The translations under genes and the position numbers were made by a program. The notes below the pieces were generated by a model. That model was not told the origin of the DNA. It saw only the letters and a program-made list of their open reading frames with translations, and did no database searches. Positions 1-10,640 of a DNA stretch of 64,000 bases are shown piece after piece (the first letter of the stretch is position 1; each line of letters starts with the position of its first letter). Source of the stretch: Meandrina meandrites (lineage: Eukaryota; Cnidaria; Anthozoa; Scleractinia; Meandrinidae); NCBI GenBank assembly GCA_963693305.1, contig OY855904.1, forward strand, positions 34,706,417 through 34,770,416, read 5' to 3'.

Positions 1-207
1 TTCAGGCCTCTTTATTCCAATTGCTTGAATTGGAAATTCACTGCGAAGATCACATATCACCTTCATATATATCCGCAGTTCATATATGAATCATTTCATA
101 TACATTACATCATTTCACTCCTTTCACGGGAAAATATGAACTCACAATTGACCTCGCTCCCAATGTGTGGCTTCATAGCTCAGTTGGTAGAGCATCGTAC
201 CGTTATC

Positions 208-241
<34 letters not shown>

Positions 242-318
242 TGATTTTTTTCAGGCTTCTTTATTCCAATTGCTTGAATTGGAAATTCACTGCGAAGATC
301 ACATATCACCTTCAAACA
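1..318 (+). repeat. Tandem tRNA-derived SINE-like units (one partial, one nearly complete)
   Basis: The first about 65 bases recur almost exactly at 251-318, directly after a tRNA-like head at 169-240. The window therefore opens inside the tail of one unit and contains the head and part of the tail of the next. The tail begins with a hairpin: GAAGCCCTGA, a T-run, then TCAGGCTTC, so the 3' acceptor strand of the tRNA head can pair with the start of the tail. A second short inverted pair (CTGCG...CGCAG) and the repeated TTCATATA-type block follow. I recognise this head-plus-tail arrangement from coral sequences (memory, not a search). It is a repeat, not a gene of the host. Confidence 0.75.
169..240 (+). 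tRNA. tRNA-like head with Pol III A and B boxes (probable SINE head)
   Basis: A 72-nt cloverleaf can be drawn. The acceptor stem GGCTTCA/TGAAGCC is perfect, the D arm reads GCTC AGTTGGTA GAGC, and the T arm is CACGG GTTCGAAT CCCGT. The A box (TAGCTCAGTTGG) and B box (GGTTCGAATCC) match the consensus. The anticodon arm is weak: TCGTA opposite CGCGG relies on G-U pairs and has one mismatch. The loop is CCGTTAT, giving a nominal GTT anticodon (Asn), but position 33 is C instead of the nearly invariant U. This favours a Pol III-transcribed SINE head over a working tRNA. Confidence 0.6.
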
Positions 319-360
319 TGTTTATGTAAAATGTTCCATAAAAAAATCATTAATCTACAC

Positions 361-990
361 TAGAAACCGATTAAAAGATAATAGGAGGCTTCGCTTGCGA
401 AGAAAAAAGAATTTCTTACTTTTTCTGATGATACAGCAAATTTTCAAGATGGCGGACCCACCATGTGGTTCCTAAGTTCCTAACATGGGAAAGGGTCGAA
501 ATGCATAATAGTACAAACAAGCTAATGCGATTTCAAGGGGAAAACAAGAAAACAATCGATTTTTCGTGATAATTGGGTTGCAAACGTAAGAATACCAAAT
601 TTGTAATCAAGGAAATATCCGAAGTGTTTTTTTTACCGTTTCCATGGCAACGGATAAAAAACTCATCAAAAATCATGAAAAGTTTGAAATGTGACAAAAT
701 ACTAATTTTAAGTGTGTTTGTATAAAAGTTTAGCAACTTTGGGCGCGTATTTCGCGATTTGACATCACTTGTATTTACAAAGCAAAACCTGGCTCCACTC
801 TCCCCCCGTAAAAAAAAACATGCCCTTTCTCCCTTATGCACCATATACCGTCCTGGTAACAGGTAGATTGAGATAATTTAGACCTTCAGCTTTAATTTGA
901 TACCAATTTCACTAGGTATCAAGGGTGGTGCTACGAAAATCTATTTTTAGGCCCTTTGTGAAATTTGGCTCATGGACTATTATGTGCAAG
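361..990. other. Gene-free stretch
   Basis: No open frame with splice sites or recognisable protein motif is visible on either strand, and I see no clear repeat structure. Confidence 0.5.
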
Positions 991-1230
991 TAACAAGCTC
1001 TTCCCTCAGTCGCTCTCGACTGGCAACGCTCGCACTCGAGCGGCATCACTCACAATTCTGCCTTGCACTCGTGCTCGAGTAACAAGGTTTTCCCTCAGTC
1101 GCTCTCGACTGGCAACGCTTGCACTCGAGCGGCATCACTCACAATTCCGCCTTGCACTCATGCTCGAGTAACAAGGTTTTCCCTCAGTCGCTCTCGACTG
1201 GCATCACTCGCACTCAAGTGGTATCACACA
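991..1230 (+). repeat. 89-bp tandem repeat, about 2.7 copies
   Basis: Units start at 991, 1080 and 1169, each opening TAACAAGG/CT followed by TCCCTCAGTCGCTCTCGAC. The first two are full length with only a few differences; the third loses its middle and ends about 1230. Each unit carries several CTCGA(G/C) hexamers (GCACTCGAGCGG, GCTCGAGTAACA), so the array is dense in short palindromes. Open frames across it are a by-product of the repeat. Confidence 0.85.
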
Positions 1231-1303
1231 TTAAAAACTCCACGCCCACTCGTGTGGGGCATATATCATAAGCAAAATGAGAAAGAAAGAAACACGGTTC
1301 TAC

Positions 1304-1525
1304 CTCGAGCGCAGGTTCAGGAACTGCAGGAGGTGCCGGGATTTGGTTTGCATTGTCAGCATTAACCACTGCCTCATTATCTGGTACGGCCACGTGTGCA
1401 GGGACAGCAGGAACAGCTTGCGGACCATGTTGAGGAACAGGAACTGCAGGGGCAGCTTGAACGTTAGCCAAAACATCTTGCGCCCTGACTTGCAATGGAC
1501 GCTGCACGGGAGGCGGTTGGGCCAT
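1304..1525 (-). CDS. Candidate first coding exon, Pro/Ala/Val-rich
   Basis: The frame opens with ATG at 1525 (MAQPPPVQRPLQVR) and continues 74 codons of almost pure P/A/V/Q/N composition to a good splice donor (GCTCGAG|GTAGAA) after 1304. Beyond the donor the frame turns into ordinary intron-like sequence and stops. No domain is recognisable; the composition suggests a disordered N-terminus. No downstream exon could be found, because the next minus-strand sequence towards position 1 is repeat. It may be a real exon or a low-complexity accident. Confidence 0.3.
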
Positions 1526-2557
1526 GACGCGGTGACAGAGTTAAACAGAAAAACTTCGCATACACAACGAGTGATATCGTAGGAGAAATGTGCACAAAGG
1601 AAGGAATCACGGTAATATATACAGCGCAGAGGATTGTCTGATATCTATTGTTATGATAATATTCATTTATTATTTCCGGTACTTTGAATAGCAGGCAGAA
1701 GTGAAGCACACATATTACAATTAGTAAAATACATATGCGTGAGATATGTAGGTATCACTACTCACTAACCACTGTTACTGGAAATACAAACAATCAGGGT
1801 TTCCTGCAGAGAGCCTACTTGTAGGCGAGGAAATTAGCGAGTACAAAATCATGGATCACTCTCCCAGCGATCCACTTGTAGAGTAAGCCTCACATGTAGC
1901 ACAATTCCTTAAATCTTCCTCATTTATAGTTTGCATGCCACGCAATGGCGTATAACTACGGTTCCGTTTGAGAACATCCTGGCTTTATGTCACAGCAAAT
2001 TTGGCCGAGGTTCATGGCTATCCTGAGCAAGCATGTTAAACAAACTGTTGAGGTGAATGTGGTTAAGCAAATGATTGATGCTTTGCTTCGTTTTGTTCCT
2101 AGGAGTCGTTAACTGCGTTCAGATTCCTTTGATAGTGCTATATGTCGTCGTGGAAAGGGGCTTCATATAATAATCTCTCATGAATAATATCATGAAATAA
2201 GTCAGATAAATACCTGGAACGTCAGTATTAATCCATATGTATATGGCTTAATACAATAAAATCCTAGTGCATACTTTCGGCAGCTTGTTTTGAACGCATA
2301 TATTGGCTTTTTGGTTGGCGCATCAAAAACGGAAAAAAAACCTGTTTATTATAAATTTTTACCATATGGAAACCCCAGTGCAACTTTCGGAACCTTTTTG
2401 CTATTGTTTACTGTGAGTCCGGAAAAATATTTGTTTTTCTTCAGCGTATCGATGTTAAAACAAACAAAGAAAAGCGTGTTTCTTATCATTTTACACCACA
2501 GTTGATACCTTGCCAATGTGAAAAAAATAAGCCGGTTATTTTTAGGCACCTCAGGGA
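1526..2557. other. Gene-free stretch
   Basis: No supported gene. The sequence is AT-rich, with only short unrelated open frames and no recognisable element ends. Confidence 0.45.
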
Positions 2558-2605
2558 TATGTGATTTATTCACCTTGGGTTGCACCCTCGGTAAATAAAT
2601 CACAT
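2558..2605. repeat. Short hairpin, about 16-bp arms
   Basis: ATGTGATTTATTCACC is followed, after about 15 bases, by GGTAAATAAATCACAT, pairing with one mismatch. It lies just outside the 3' end of the neighbouring PLE fragment; no function is evident. Confidence 0.6.
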
Positions 2606-2639
2606 TTCCTCTCGTTTGAGAAGGAATATTAGCGATATA

Positions 2640-3150
2640 AAAAGTGAACAACGACGTTTCGATGACTCCATGTCATCATTATCAAGTTAAAAATTAAAGT
2701 ACAAAGTTGACGCTTTATATAGTGATCGAAAATATTTAGGGTGTGAAAATCTATTTACATAGTCAATTCAAGTAAACAGTTTGGCACGGATGGAGTCTGA
2801 TTGTGTGTTGAGTTTTGGCTTTATGTTCCTGATGAAGAGCATTTCATAAAGTAAACAATCCAGCTTCGTGCGGCATTTCTTTAAAACAGTGAACTGTTTT
2901 TGTACACTGTAGCCTTGCAGCTTGTGGTCTTCTTTTAAGTGTTGACCAATCGCAGAATATTTATGCTCAGCGATGCGTTGAAAAAGATGTCGGGATGTGA
3001 ACCCGACATAATCTGCATCACACAGATTACATGCGAATTTGTAAACAACGCAATGTTGATTTATAAGGGGAGGCTTGGCTTCTACCACTTTGAGGTCGTC
3101 CATAATTTTTCTGCTTGTAAACACTGGCTGCAGGTCACTCTCGTTGCCTA
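2640..3150 (-). mobile_element. 5'-truncated Penelope-like element, GIY-YIG end and 3' tail
   Basis: On the minus strand the element begins abruptly near 3150 inside its ORF, runs through the GIY-YIG endonuclease domain to the stop at 2768, and continues through an untranslated tail. The tail holds a stem-loop (GATGACATGG...GTCATC) followed by GAAACGTCG at about 2650-2685. The same tail motif occurs in the two other PLE copies here (about 41780-41815 and its inverted copy near 43170, and 58133-58175). 5' truncation is usual for retroelements copied by target-primed reverse transcription. Confidence 0.85.
2768..3148 (-). pseudogene. PLE GIY-YIG endonuclease domain (C-terminal fragment)
   Basis: The frame is open upstream of the first Met (the frame reads GNESDLQPVFTSRKIMDD) and is a fragment of the PLE reverse transcriptase/endonuclease. 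Domain signs in order: the VVY motif, a CNLC Zn-binding pair, DADYVG (the YIG-equivalent), an arginine in RHLFQRIAEH, and a late glutamate in LLYEMLFIR. It ends TQSDSIRAKLFT. The family nicks target DNA for element insertion. The reverse transcriptase part is missing, so this copy cannot work alone. It aligns by eye with the copies at 41972-42829 and 58461-58715. Confidence 0.9.
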
Positions 3151-4100
3151 AAAATAACCCTTACTTAAAATACATAATTGCTAGATTGTTAATTAAATTA
3201 TGTTCTTTTTTAAATTAAAATGTGTCATCCTCAGCTGTCCTCCCTGTTACCGTCGCAACATTGACATAAGCCCATCTGCTATGATTAACTTCTTTTGTTC
3301 AGCGTATCTGTTTATATTTTTGGTATTATACTCAATTCTACAAACCGTTCTATAAATCTCATATATTCGCTACAATAATGTAAATCTTAACACACAGTTT
3401 GTCCAGACTTCCTGTGTTGCGAGCACATCAAAAAATACACGAGGGAATGCTGTTAATTCTAGGAAGATAAAAACTAATCATCAAACTTATTTGGAATAAA
3501 GTTTAGGTCAAGAATAATTAAGTCAATCTCTCTCCATTCTAGATATCAATTTGTGAATCGTGGCAATAATGTTAGTGTAATCAGTCTGTAGTGATGGACA
3601 AGGCAACTTCGTTTCTCTTTGCCCGGCAACAATGAGTGAAGGTGGTACCTTCATGAAACCCCTGCCTTTTAGAGCAGCTAATACTTGGCAAGGTCTGAGG
3701 CAAGATCTTTAAATTTGCCACGGGGGACCGGGAACCCTCCTCCTTTTCAATAACTATTTGTGTGTTCCATATTGAACAACATTAAAGTAATGTAACATCA
3801 TCCACACTTCCTTACCATCATCATTTTTATGGCAAAATTTAATGTGTTGTTATTTGCCTTTTTCAGGATTAAAACCAGTCGTAGAGTTTGCACAAAGTTA
3901 CAGACACAGACATAAATGGACAAGCAGATTATTAATTAATTTCTTCATTTAATGTAAGGACACAGGATAACATCTTTGGATGACTGTGGAATAACCCACG
4001 TGTCACTTGTATTCTCTCCGTATACACACAATCTTTAGGCGAAAGAAGAAAATCCAGGTGAGAAGTGGGATGTTCCATGGCATGCTACGCGAAAGTGTCG
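3151..4100. other. Gene-free stretch
   Basis: I see no supported gene, RNA or element boundary here. Confidence 0.45.
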
Positions 4101-4109
4101 CATAACTGT

Positions 4110-4400
4110 TTTATGCCATGCAATTGAAAATACGCTCACTAAATTTTGTCGGGAAAAAATTGGAGCATACGATGGGAAGGTTAAGTTTAATACAGTCAAA
4201 TATATGACAGCTGTTGTGTATTCTGATTAGCTGTATTTTCTGTGGCATGGTATATAAAACCGTGTAGCATTCACGATGCAGGGAGATAGCCAGTTCCTTT
4301 CCATGTGCATAGTTGCTGGCTGTGATTTCCTTCCAAACAATTTGGGGAAGTGTGGACACCTTAGAAGGGTTGGTTACTTGTTGCCAGTTAATTCAGTATA
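4110..4400 (+). pseudogene. Possible remnant of a FEN1/EXO1-type nuclease
   Basis: At 4285-4350 one frame reads SQFLSMCIVAGCDFLPNN. This resembles the conserved MCI-L/V-SGCDYL motif of the EXO1/XPG family (known family feature), in which the Asp helps bind the catalytic metal. The following Gly-rich helix-hairpin-helix motif is not recognisable (LGKCGHLRR). Upstream, a neighbouring frame gives VVYSD before a stop, roughly where the family has its first Asp pair. Stops and frame changes surround it, so at best this is a small decayed piece. It rests on one short motif. Confidence 0.22.
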
Positions 4401-4511
4401 CTTTGAACAGAAGTTGGAGGCTGGGCTGTTACTAGTTTTTCAAGCAGGTAAAAAAGTAAAAATGTACCTGCCCTTATTGACAGCCCTAGCCAGGAAAAAA
4501 ATCCTAGAGGA

Positions 4512-4531
4512 GGGGGGGGGGGGGGGGGGGG
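4512..4531. repeat. Poly-G tract
   Basis: An uninterrupted run of about 20 G follows CCTAGAGGA. Similar runs elsewhere in this window mark ends of a G-rich inverted-repeat element family, but no partner end is visible here. Confidence 0.7.
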
Positions 4532-4544
4532 AGTATTTGTAACA

Positions 4545-5825
4545 AAAAACTTCATTTGTGTTCAGTGTGAACAATACGTATACCTAAATTACTTGTCATA
4601 ATCTCAATAAAAACTTACGCCTAGGGGTGCAGTGAACAAAAAAAATGTGCAGTATAAAGTTTATTAAGATCATTGTGTTTAGTGCTATGCTTTAAGGCAG
4701 ATAAAGTGATTTGCTCTTAACAAAATTAGATTTCCTCAGTGACTGTGTAGTGGATTTTGTGAAAGGGAATGTTGACCATGAAAATGAAAAACACATTTCC
4801 TTCTCACCAGGTGAGAATATACAGCACTTAATTTGGGCCAACCCTCTTATTAGTGCAGAATGCACTGTTGTGATGGTTATGTGGGTTGTTGTCGGCTAAA
4901 CTGCTAAGGCCATAACGCGCTAAGGTGTAAACTTCGATAGCTGATTAATTAATATCAATTCATTAATTCATTAATTATTCTTATGAAGGGGGTAAGGGGT
5001 GGGTAGTAACTGACTGTATGCACAATGTAAAACGTGGTGTCTCTACGTTACTTTTATATAAAGAACACAAAGACTATATTTGTTTCTGAAAGCCCCACGT
5101 TGTCCTTGTGGTACTATTCTTCCAAGAACAGGAAACTTTGCGGTAAATGCATGCACAGAAGATAAGTCTAGGTTACAGTCTTGTACTCTCACGGACGTCA
5201 CATGCTTTTCTCTGTGGTACCATTGTTGTAGACTTCATGGTGCCAAGTTAAAACCGCAGTTAATTAAATTAGACTTTATGGCGTCACAGTGCTTTGTGTG
5301 AAATAATTCTTTATTCTTCATAAACCAAGAAAACCTTTCCGTTAATTTATTTATACCATCAGTGTTTTAACTGGTTTTATTATTGACAGTAAAGCAACTG
5401 CCATCGAACTCTCCCAAGACTCACAGTCATCGTGAAAACAAAAACAATCAACAACAGTTTCTCATTGCAGAGCTGTTGTAAATATCAGACACATCACCTT
5501 CGTAATTAAATATGGAAAAATTGTACCACAACTTTTGGTGTAAATTTCCCATCAACCATGAAATAAGTATTTCAGCTGTGCTGCCCTTTGAAAACCCTTT
5601 TGAAACATGTTTTTGATTTGATCCGTCTATTACTTTTTGAGAAACGACTTTCGTGACAGTTGAATTGAAACATCGCACATCATGTTAAAACTCAGTCAAG
5701 CGGAAAAACGAGACAAACTATTATGGACTGCACTGATTGGCCAAAAGTGTGACAGCTCAGACAACCGGAAGCAGGTTGGGATCTTGAGGCATTCAAAAGC
5801 GTGCAGGAAATCGAATTTTTAACCA
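4545..5825. other. Gene-free stretch with one dispersed repeat
   Basis: No supported gene. Bases 5360-5480 resemble 37930-38050 (both carry CTGGTTTTATTATTGA and AAAGCAACT at the same spacing, then GCAGAG), marking an old dispersed repeat. Confidence 0.5.
5360..5480 (+). repeat. Dispersed repeat, copy 1 (partner at 37930-38050)
   Basis: Shared blocks with the partner are CAGTGTT, CTGGTTTTATTATTGA, AAAGCAACT and GCAGAG, with many differences between them. The family is unknown. Confidence 0.5.
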
Positions 5826-5894
5826 CCTGAAGTTTAAATTCACAGGAATTTAAGTTTTCTGGTTTCTTAAATTCCTGTGAATTCAAACTTCAGG
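5826..5894. repeat. Hairpin with 29-bp arms
   Basis: The left arm 5826-5854 (CCTGAAGTTTAAATTCAC...) and right arm 5866-5894 (...GTGAATTCAAACTTCAGG) pair with one mismatch around an 11-base loop. It is probably a tiny fold-back element; no clear target duplication is seen. Confidence 0.8.
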
Positions 5895-6230
5895 CTGCCC
5901 ATGACCATTTGTATGATGCAAATGGAATTGTGTTTCCAGAGCCTGAAAGTGCCTATGGCAACAAAGCAATTGCTGTTGCAATCCTCCGTAAGAAAAAAGA
6001 TGGCGGCGGTACATTTGACCACAATACCCTGCGAACCTAACACAGCCAATATGGCACATAGAAAGCTATGTTTTTGCGAAATGCTTCCCCGTACTAACAA
6101 CATTGTTCATGCTAGGTTTCAAGTTTTTAAAGTTTTTCTGTGAGTTTTTATGAGCGTTTTTACGGTTTTCGCGCGCTAAGCATTATAGGTAAATGTACCA
6201 GTCGCCATCTTTTTGCGTACGGTGGATTAA

Positions 6231-6837
6231 GACGGAATCCGCCAGGACTTCGAGTAGTTGTTGGACAAAATTATGTACCAAAATTATTTACACCTTATTG
6301 CAAGCTTTTGTGTTACTGCTTCAAATATCTTATCAAAAGAAATCTTTTCTAACAACACCAAACATCGAAAACCAATCTTGAAGTTCCGCTGAATTCCACT
6401 AAATCGCTTAAAAGACGCGAGCTTTTGCCTATAGCTTGTGAACATTAAATTTCATTTTCTCAGGCTCTGATAAGAAATTGTTGTACTAAAATTATTTACA
6501 CCTTATTGCAAACTTTTGTGTTACTGCTTCAAATATCTTATCAAAAGAAATCTTTTCTAACAACACCAAACACCGAAAACAAATTTTGAAATTTCACTGA
6601 ATCGCTTAAAGACGATTTTACAAAATGGCTGCACGTGAGAATTTCCCTATAACTTGTGAACTTTGAAATTCATTTTCTAAGACTCTGATAAGAAATTGTT
6701 GTTGGTGTTATCAGTGATAATTACTTACATCTTTACCTTTTATTTAGGGTAGAAAATAACGCAATAGGATTTAAATTATTCTGGTACTCGATTTTTGTCC
6801 AACTTAAATATTACTCGACTTCCTGGTGGATTCCGTG
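6231..6837. mobile_element. TTAA-flanked inverted-repeat element with internal duplication
   Basis: Direct TTAA copies at 6227-6230 and 6838-6841 flank imperfect terminal inverted repeats: GACGGAATCCGCCAGGAC on the left, CACGGAATCCACCAGGAA read inward from the right. TTAA target duplications are typical of piggyBac and Kolobok transposons (family knowledge). No transposase is present, so this is non-autonomous. Inside, a block of about 207 bp is tandemly duplicated (near 6275 and 6482), each copy carrying ATTATTTACACCTTATTGCA and ATCTTATCAAAAGAAATC. Confidence 0.75.
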
Positions 6838-6841
6838 TTAA

Positions 6842-7459
6842 GTACATTAATAATGATTGGTGTAAAGTAGGTTATATTGCTGCAGAGCTAACCAAATATC
6901 TACATGCCATGTAGTCTGATTGCTTAGATTTTGAAGTCAATGTAAAGCACACAAAGTATAGGCCTAGTTACATGATAGTAGGTTATTATTATATGGCTAT
7001 AAACCTCACCAAGAAAGAAGAATTGGAACCTGAAGTGATCAGAGCTGCCAAGAAAGTTCAGTGACATGTCATGTTTCATATGTTAATGGTGACTGTTTAC
7101 ATGTACATGTAAATGTGATAGTATAAGGACTACAACAAAGGTACATTGCAAGAAAACATATTTCAGTTTATTATCTTTCTTTATTACATGTACACTGAAT
7201 CCTTCTATCTTGAAGCACTCATTTATATTAAAACCTGCTTCATTAAACATGTTCATTTTCAACTTATGAGTGATGATTCAGGGGAAATGAAAAAAAATGC
7301 ACAAAAAATACTACTTATGCTGTACCTTCTTATGATACCCGATCAAAGTCAACAGGCAGGAGAGGCACAGGTGCCCTATGTACCTTCTTATGATACCTGA
7401 TCAAAGTCAACAGGCAGGAGAGGCACAGGTGCCCTATGAAAATTGGCCCTTGCAGTTAG
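6842..7459. other. Gene-free stretch with a 58-bp tandem duplication
   Basis: Bases 7321-7378 are repeated at 7379-7436 with a single difference (ATACCCG versus ATACCTG). The near identity implies a recent duplication. No gene is visible; the stop of the neighbouring minus-strand gene is at 7460-7462. Confidence 0.8.
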
Positions 7460-8415
7460 TTAATTTGTCTGAGGCAGTGAAGTTCTGTTGGATATGAACA
7501 CTCCAGGGTCAAGTCGTTTGACCCCATCCTTTGACAGCTTGTTGAAGGATGGAAATGGGAAGTCCCTATAGCGTGTCTGGTGTCCAGTCCGATAATAGAA
7601 AGACAAACTGGGGTCACTTTTCTTAAAAAAACGCATTCATTATTTTGGGGAATTCATCATAAAATTCCTTTGTGTCGACAATGACACCAATCACCTCATG
7701 AAAAAAAAAACAATTATCCCTTCAACATCATTTGTAGAGGAAGCCCTTGGGTGTTCTGGGACAAATCTCTCTAACTGCATTCCTCTCTGCACTGCTGGTG
7801 TGTTTCTAGATAAGCTACTAAGCCAACAATGATCTCTCTCGTCAGACCACATATTCCCTTGATTGGCCTGTAAAATACAAGAAAAGAATAACGCCAATAA
7901 CGTGGCATGGCATTTTGTTGTCCATGCAATGTTTTCAAGGCAACCACATGTCAGAAAATTTTCTGTTTAGGAATTTGATATTTACCCCATCAAATTTTGT
8001 TGTAGCCTTGAAGGGGAAACATGGATCTTGAAAGAGGAAGGAGAAAAATCTGCTCCCACCCAAGGTTCAGGAAATCCAGAAAAATATCTCTTCTGAAAAT
8101 CTTTCTTAAAAGAGCAGCCCTTCCTCTGTCAAAATTTTAAATAAGTTCAACATCCTCTTACATGCATTGAAGATGAGCTCAAAATAATAACATCAGGTTG
8201 CTGTTTGCAATAAAAGTCACAACCATATTGCCCAAAATTCAGCGAAATTCAACCTTGAAGCTAGAGTCTGGTGGCTTATTAATTTGTCAGCTATTGATTT
8301 TCAGGAGACTGGCACAAAAATTTGATTTTTTTATTATCAAAATTTTGGTCAGGCATTGTGAATGTCCCAGAAAAATTTGAGGCCCAAGATTGGCCCTTCA
8401 TGTTTAGGTGTCTAT

Positions 8416-8634
8416 GGTATCCGGTCGTTTCGCCTGCAAGATGTTTCACCTACAAGTCGATTCGCCTACACTTGTGTTGATTGCCTACACTATCTGAGAT
8501 GTTTAACCTACCCTGAAGTTTAAACGTAATGTATATTCTTCGTTCTTAAAACGTGAGAGCCCAAACACACTAAACACAATGTATATTCCTTGTTCTAAAA
8601 GCGTGAAAACTTGTAGGCGAAATGACCGACATCC
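8416..8634. mobile_element. 219-bp inverted-repeat element with 8-bp target duplication
   Basis: GTGTCTAT occurs at 8408-8415 and 8635-8642. Between the copies the ends read GGTATCCGGTCGTTTCGCC and, inward from the right, GGATGTCGGTCATTTCGCC. A related element with the same end sequence sits at 32550-32696. An 8-bp duplication fits hAT-like or P-like elements. This copy lies in the last intron of the minus-strand gene. Confidence 0.8.
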
Positions 8635-10555
8635 GTGTCTATCACATAAGCATGCTGTCTGTTGAGTAGTTGCAAGGTATAGGTACAAAGGGCTAAATAC
8701 CTGTTCACATCAATGGTTGAGTAGTCATGATCCTGATCCAGATCAGCAGCCATGCCATCATATCTTTGCAATACTGTGCCCGAGTCTCCTCGCTGATACC
8801 ATGCCCATCAACTGCCTTGCGCCAGTTGTGAATGAAGGAAAGTATCTTTACCTCGGCATAAAGCTTTATAAAGCTGATCACTCCCTTCGATGTCAACCGC
8901 TCACAACCTGCAACAGACTGTTTGTTTTTGCCTGTCAGTGCCTCATACATCAAGCCAGTATCTGTTATTGATTGAATAAAAGAATCTCTGTCAGTACATG
9001 GAAATAAAACCTTGCAATATCTAAGTTTTGCCCCAGGCACTAGCTTGGTTTTTTATAGTCTGTTAGCAGATTTATTTCTTATTACAAGTAGGCTTGTCCT
9101 CAGTTTTTTCACAGGGGTTTACCAAGCTATGTAACATGATACCAATTAAGTCTAGTTAGAAATGTTTACATGCCCAAAAATATTTTTTAAAAAATCATCA
9201 CTTTTGCCCTGCTACTGAAATTCAGGACAAGTTCATTGCTGCAATATATCAAGAATGAATACTACATATGATAGTGTGACTTTTTTTCAACCTGGATCAT
9301 GAAGGGCATCTCTAAGAAATTTAACTTGCAATCCAGGAATTAACCCTTCTCTCAAACAGCCAACGATTCTTTTGAGCAAATGGTTATGGTCCTCGTGCTG
9401 GAGAAGTTTCTCCTGGGTGTCAGCATTAACCTCAGGCACCACCAGGCTGTTTCTGAAGTCAATTCCTTTTTCTGCTTGAGACTTGATCTCCTGTCTAAAC
9501 AGGTATATGGCCATAATTGACCTCAAGCAGTCAGTTGCATCTTCATCTTTTCCTGTGACAAACATTATAAAATAAATATTATTTTTCTTATTGGAAATCT
9601 GTACCCTTACATCAGAAAACATTTAGTAAAGTTGTGTGCAATGGTTAAAGATTGAACACAATAGGGTAAAGTATGAATATCTTTATCACTCTTACTATTG
9701 TGTAAAAAGATTAATAATAACTTTTATTTAGTGTCTAACTTTGTTCATGTTGTCCCACTTTTTCAATTTCAGTCAGATTTTTTTCACCTATTTTTCCAAG
9801 AATGCAACATCTTTAAGTGAGTTTTACATTAACTGAAGTATCCATTTTAAGACTGGCAATCACCTTTGATCCAAGTGCATGGCTCATAGCCTTCTGGAAA
9901 CATCTTCCGTAGAGGAAGGATGGCCTCCTCTAAGGGGATGCCTTCATTGACAGTGGTTTCTTGTAACCACAGTACATCACCAAGTGGAACAGCTGGATGG
10001 CACTCTAATGGATTACCTGCAAATAAATAGTAATTTAAAAGCAATTTCTAAAAATAATTGGTTCATTTTAGAACAAACCAGATCTATTTTAAAATAATGA
10101 AAAGTTCATTCTTAACGGGCATGTTCAAAAATTGGGATATTGGGTAAGCCGTGAATTAGACAAATCAGAAATTTACTGGCAATAATTTTCTTCTTTAGCT
10201 ACAGCTATTACATGTATGCACCATCACATAAAACACAAACAGCAAACGAATATAAAATGTTATGAGAAATACCTTGTGGATTTAGTCTCAAATATTTTGC
10301 AATGTTTGTCACTGGTGTGGATTTTGTCTTCTGCCTTGCATCACTTATTGGTTGTAAAATGGAAATAGGACACTCACTTCCCATGGTGCAGAGAGAATTA
10401 AATTCTCCATCAGTAACAAATCCTTCAAACAAACAAAAATAGCAAGAATAAATGAGTGGAAGACCAGGTAATGAGCGGCTCTTTATCCAGTTGGTTGGCA
10501 CTGCACCACATGCTGAGTCCTTAAATGTATGCAGATTACCGTGACAAAAATAATG

Positions 10556-10640
10556 ATAATCATGATAATCATGATAATAATAATAATAATAATAACAATA
10601 ATAATAATAATAATAATAATTATAATAATACATGTAATAA
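10556..10640. repeat. (TAA/TGA)n microsatellite
   Basis: ATGATAATC units pass into TAATAATAA units with a few interruptions. It lies in an intron of the minus-strand gene; the Tyr-rich and Ile-rich frames across it are artefacts. Confidence 0.9.

Noticed and set aside
2650..2690. Firm annotation of a hammerhead ribozyme in the PLE tail
   Set aside because: The GAAA box and stem fit, but the first conserved box is not clear, so it is kept only as a finding.
5995..6030. Promoter-like ATGGCGGCGG with ACCACAATACCCTGCG (resembling a Staf/ZNF143 site)
   Set aside because: No open frame or splice donor follows; the resemblance is partial.
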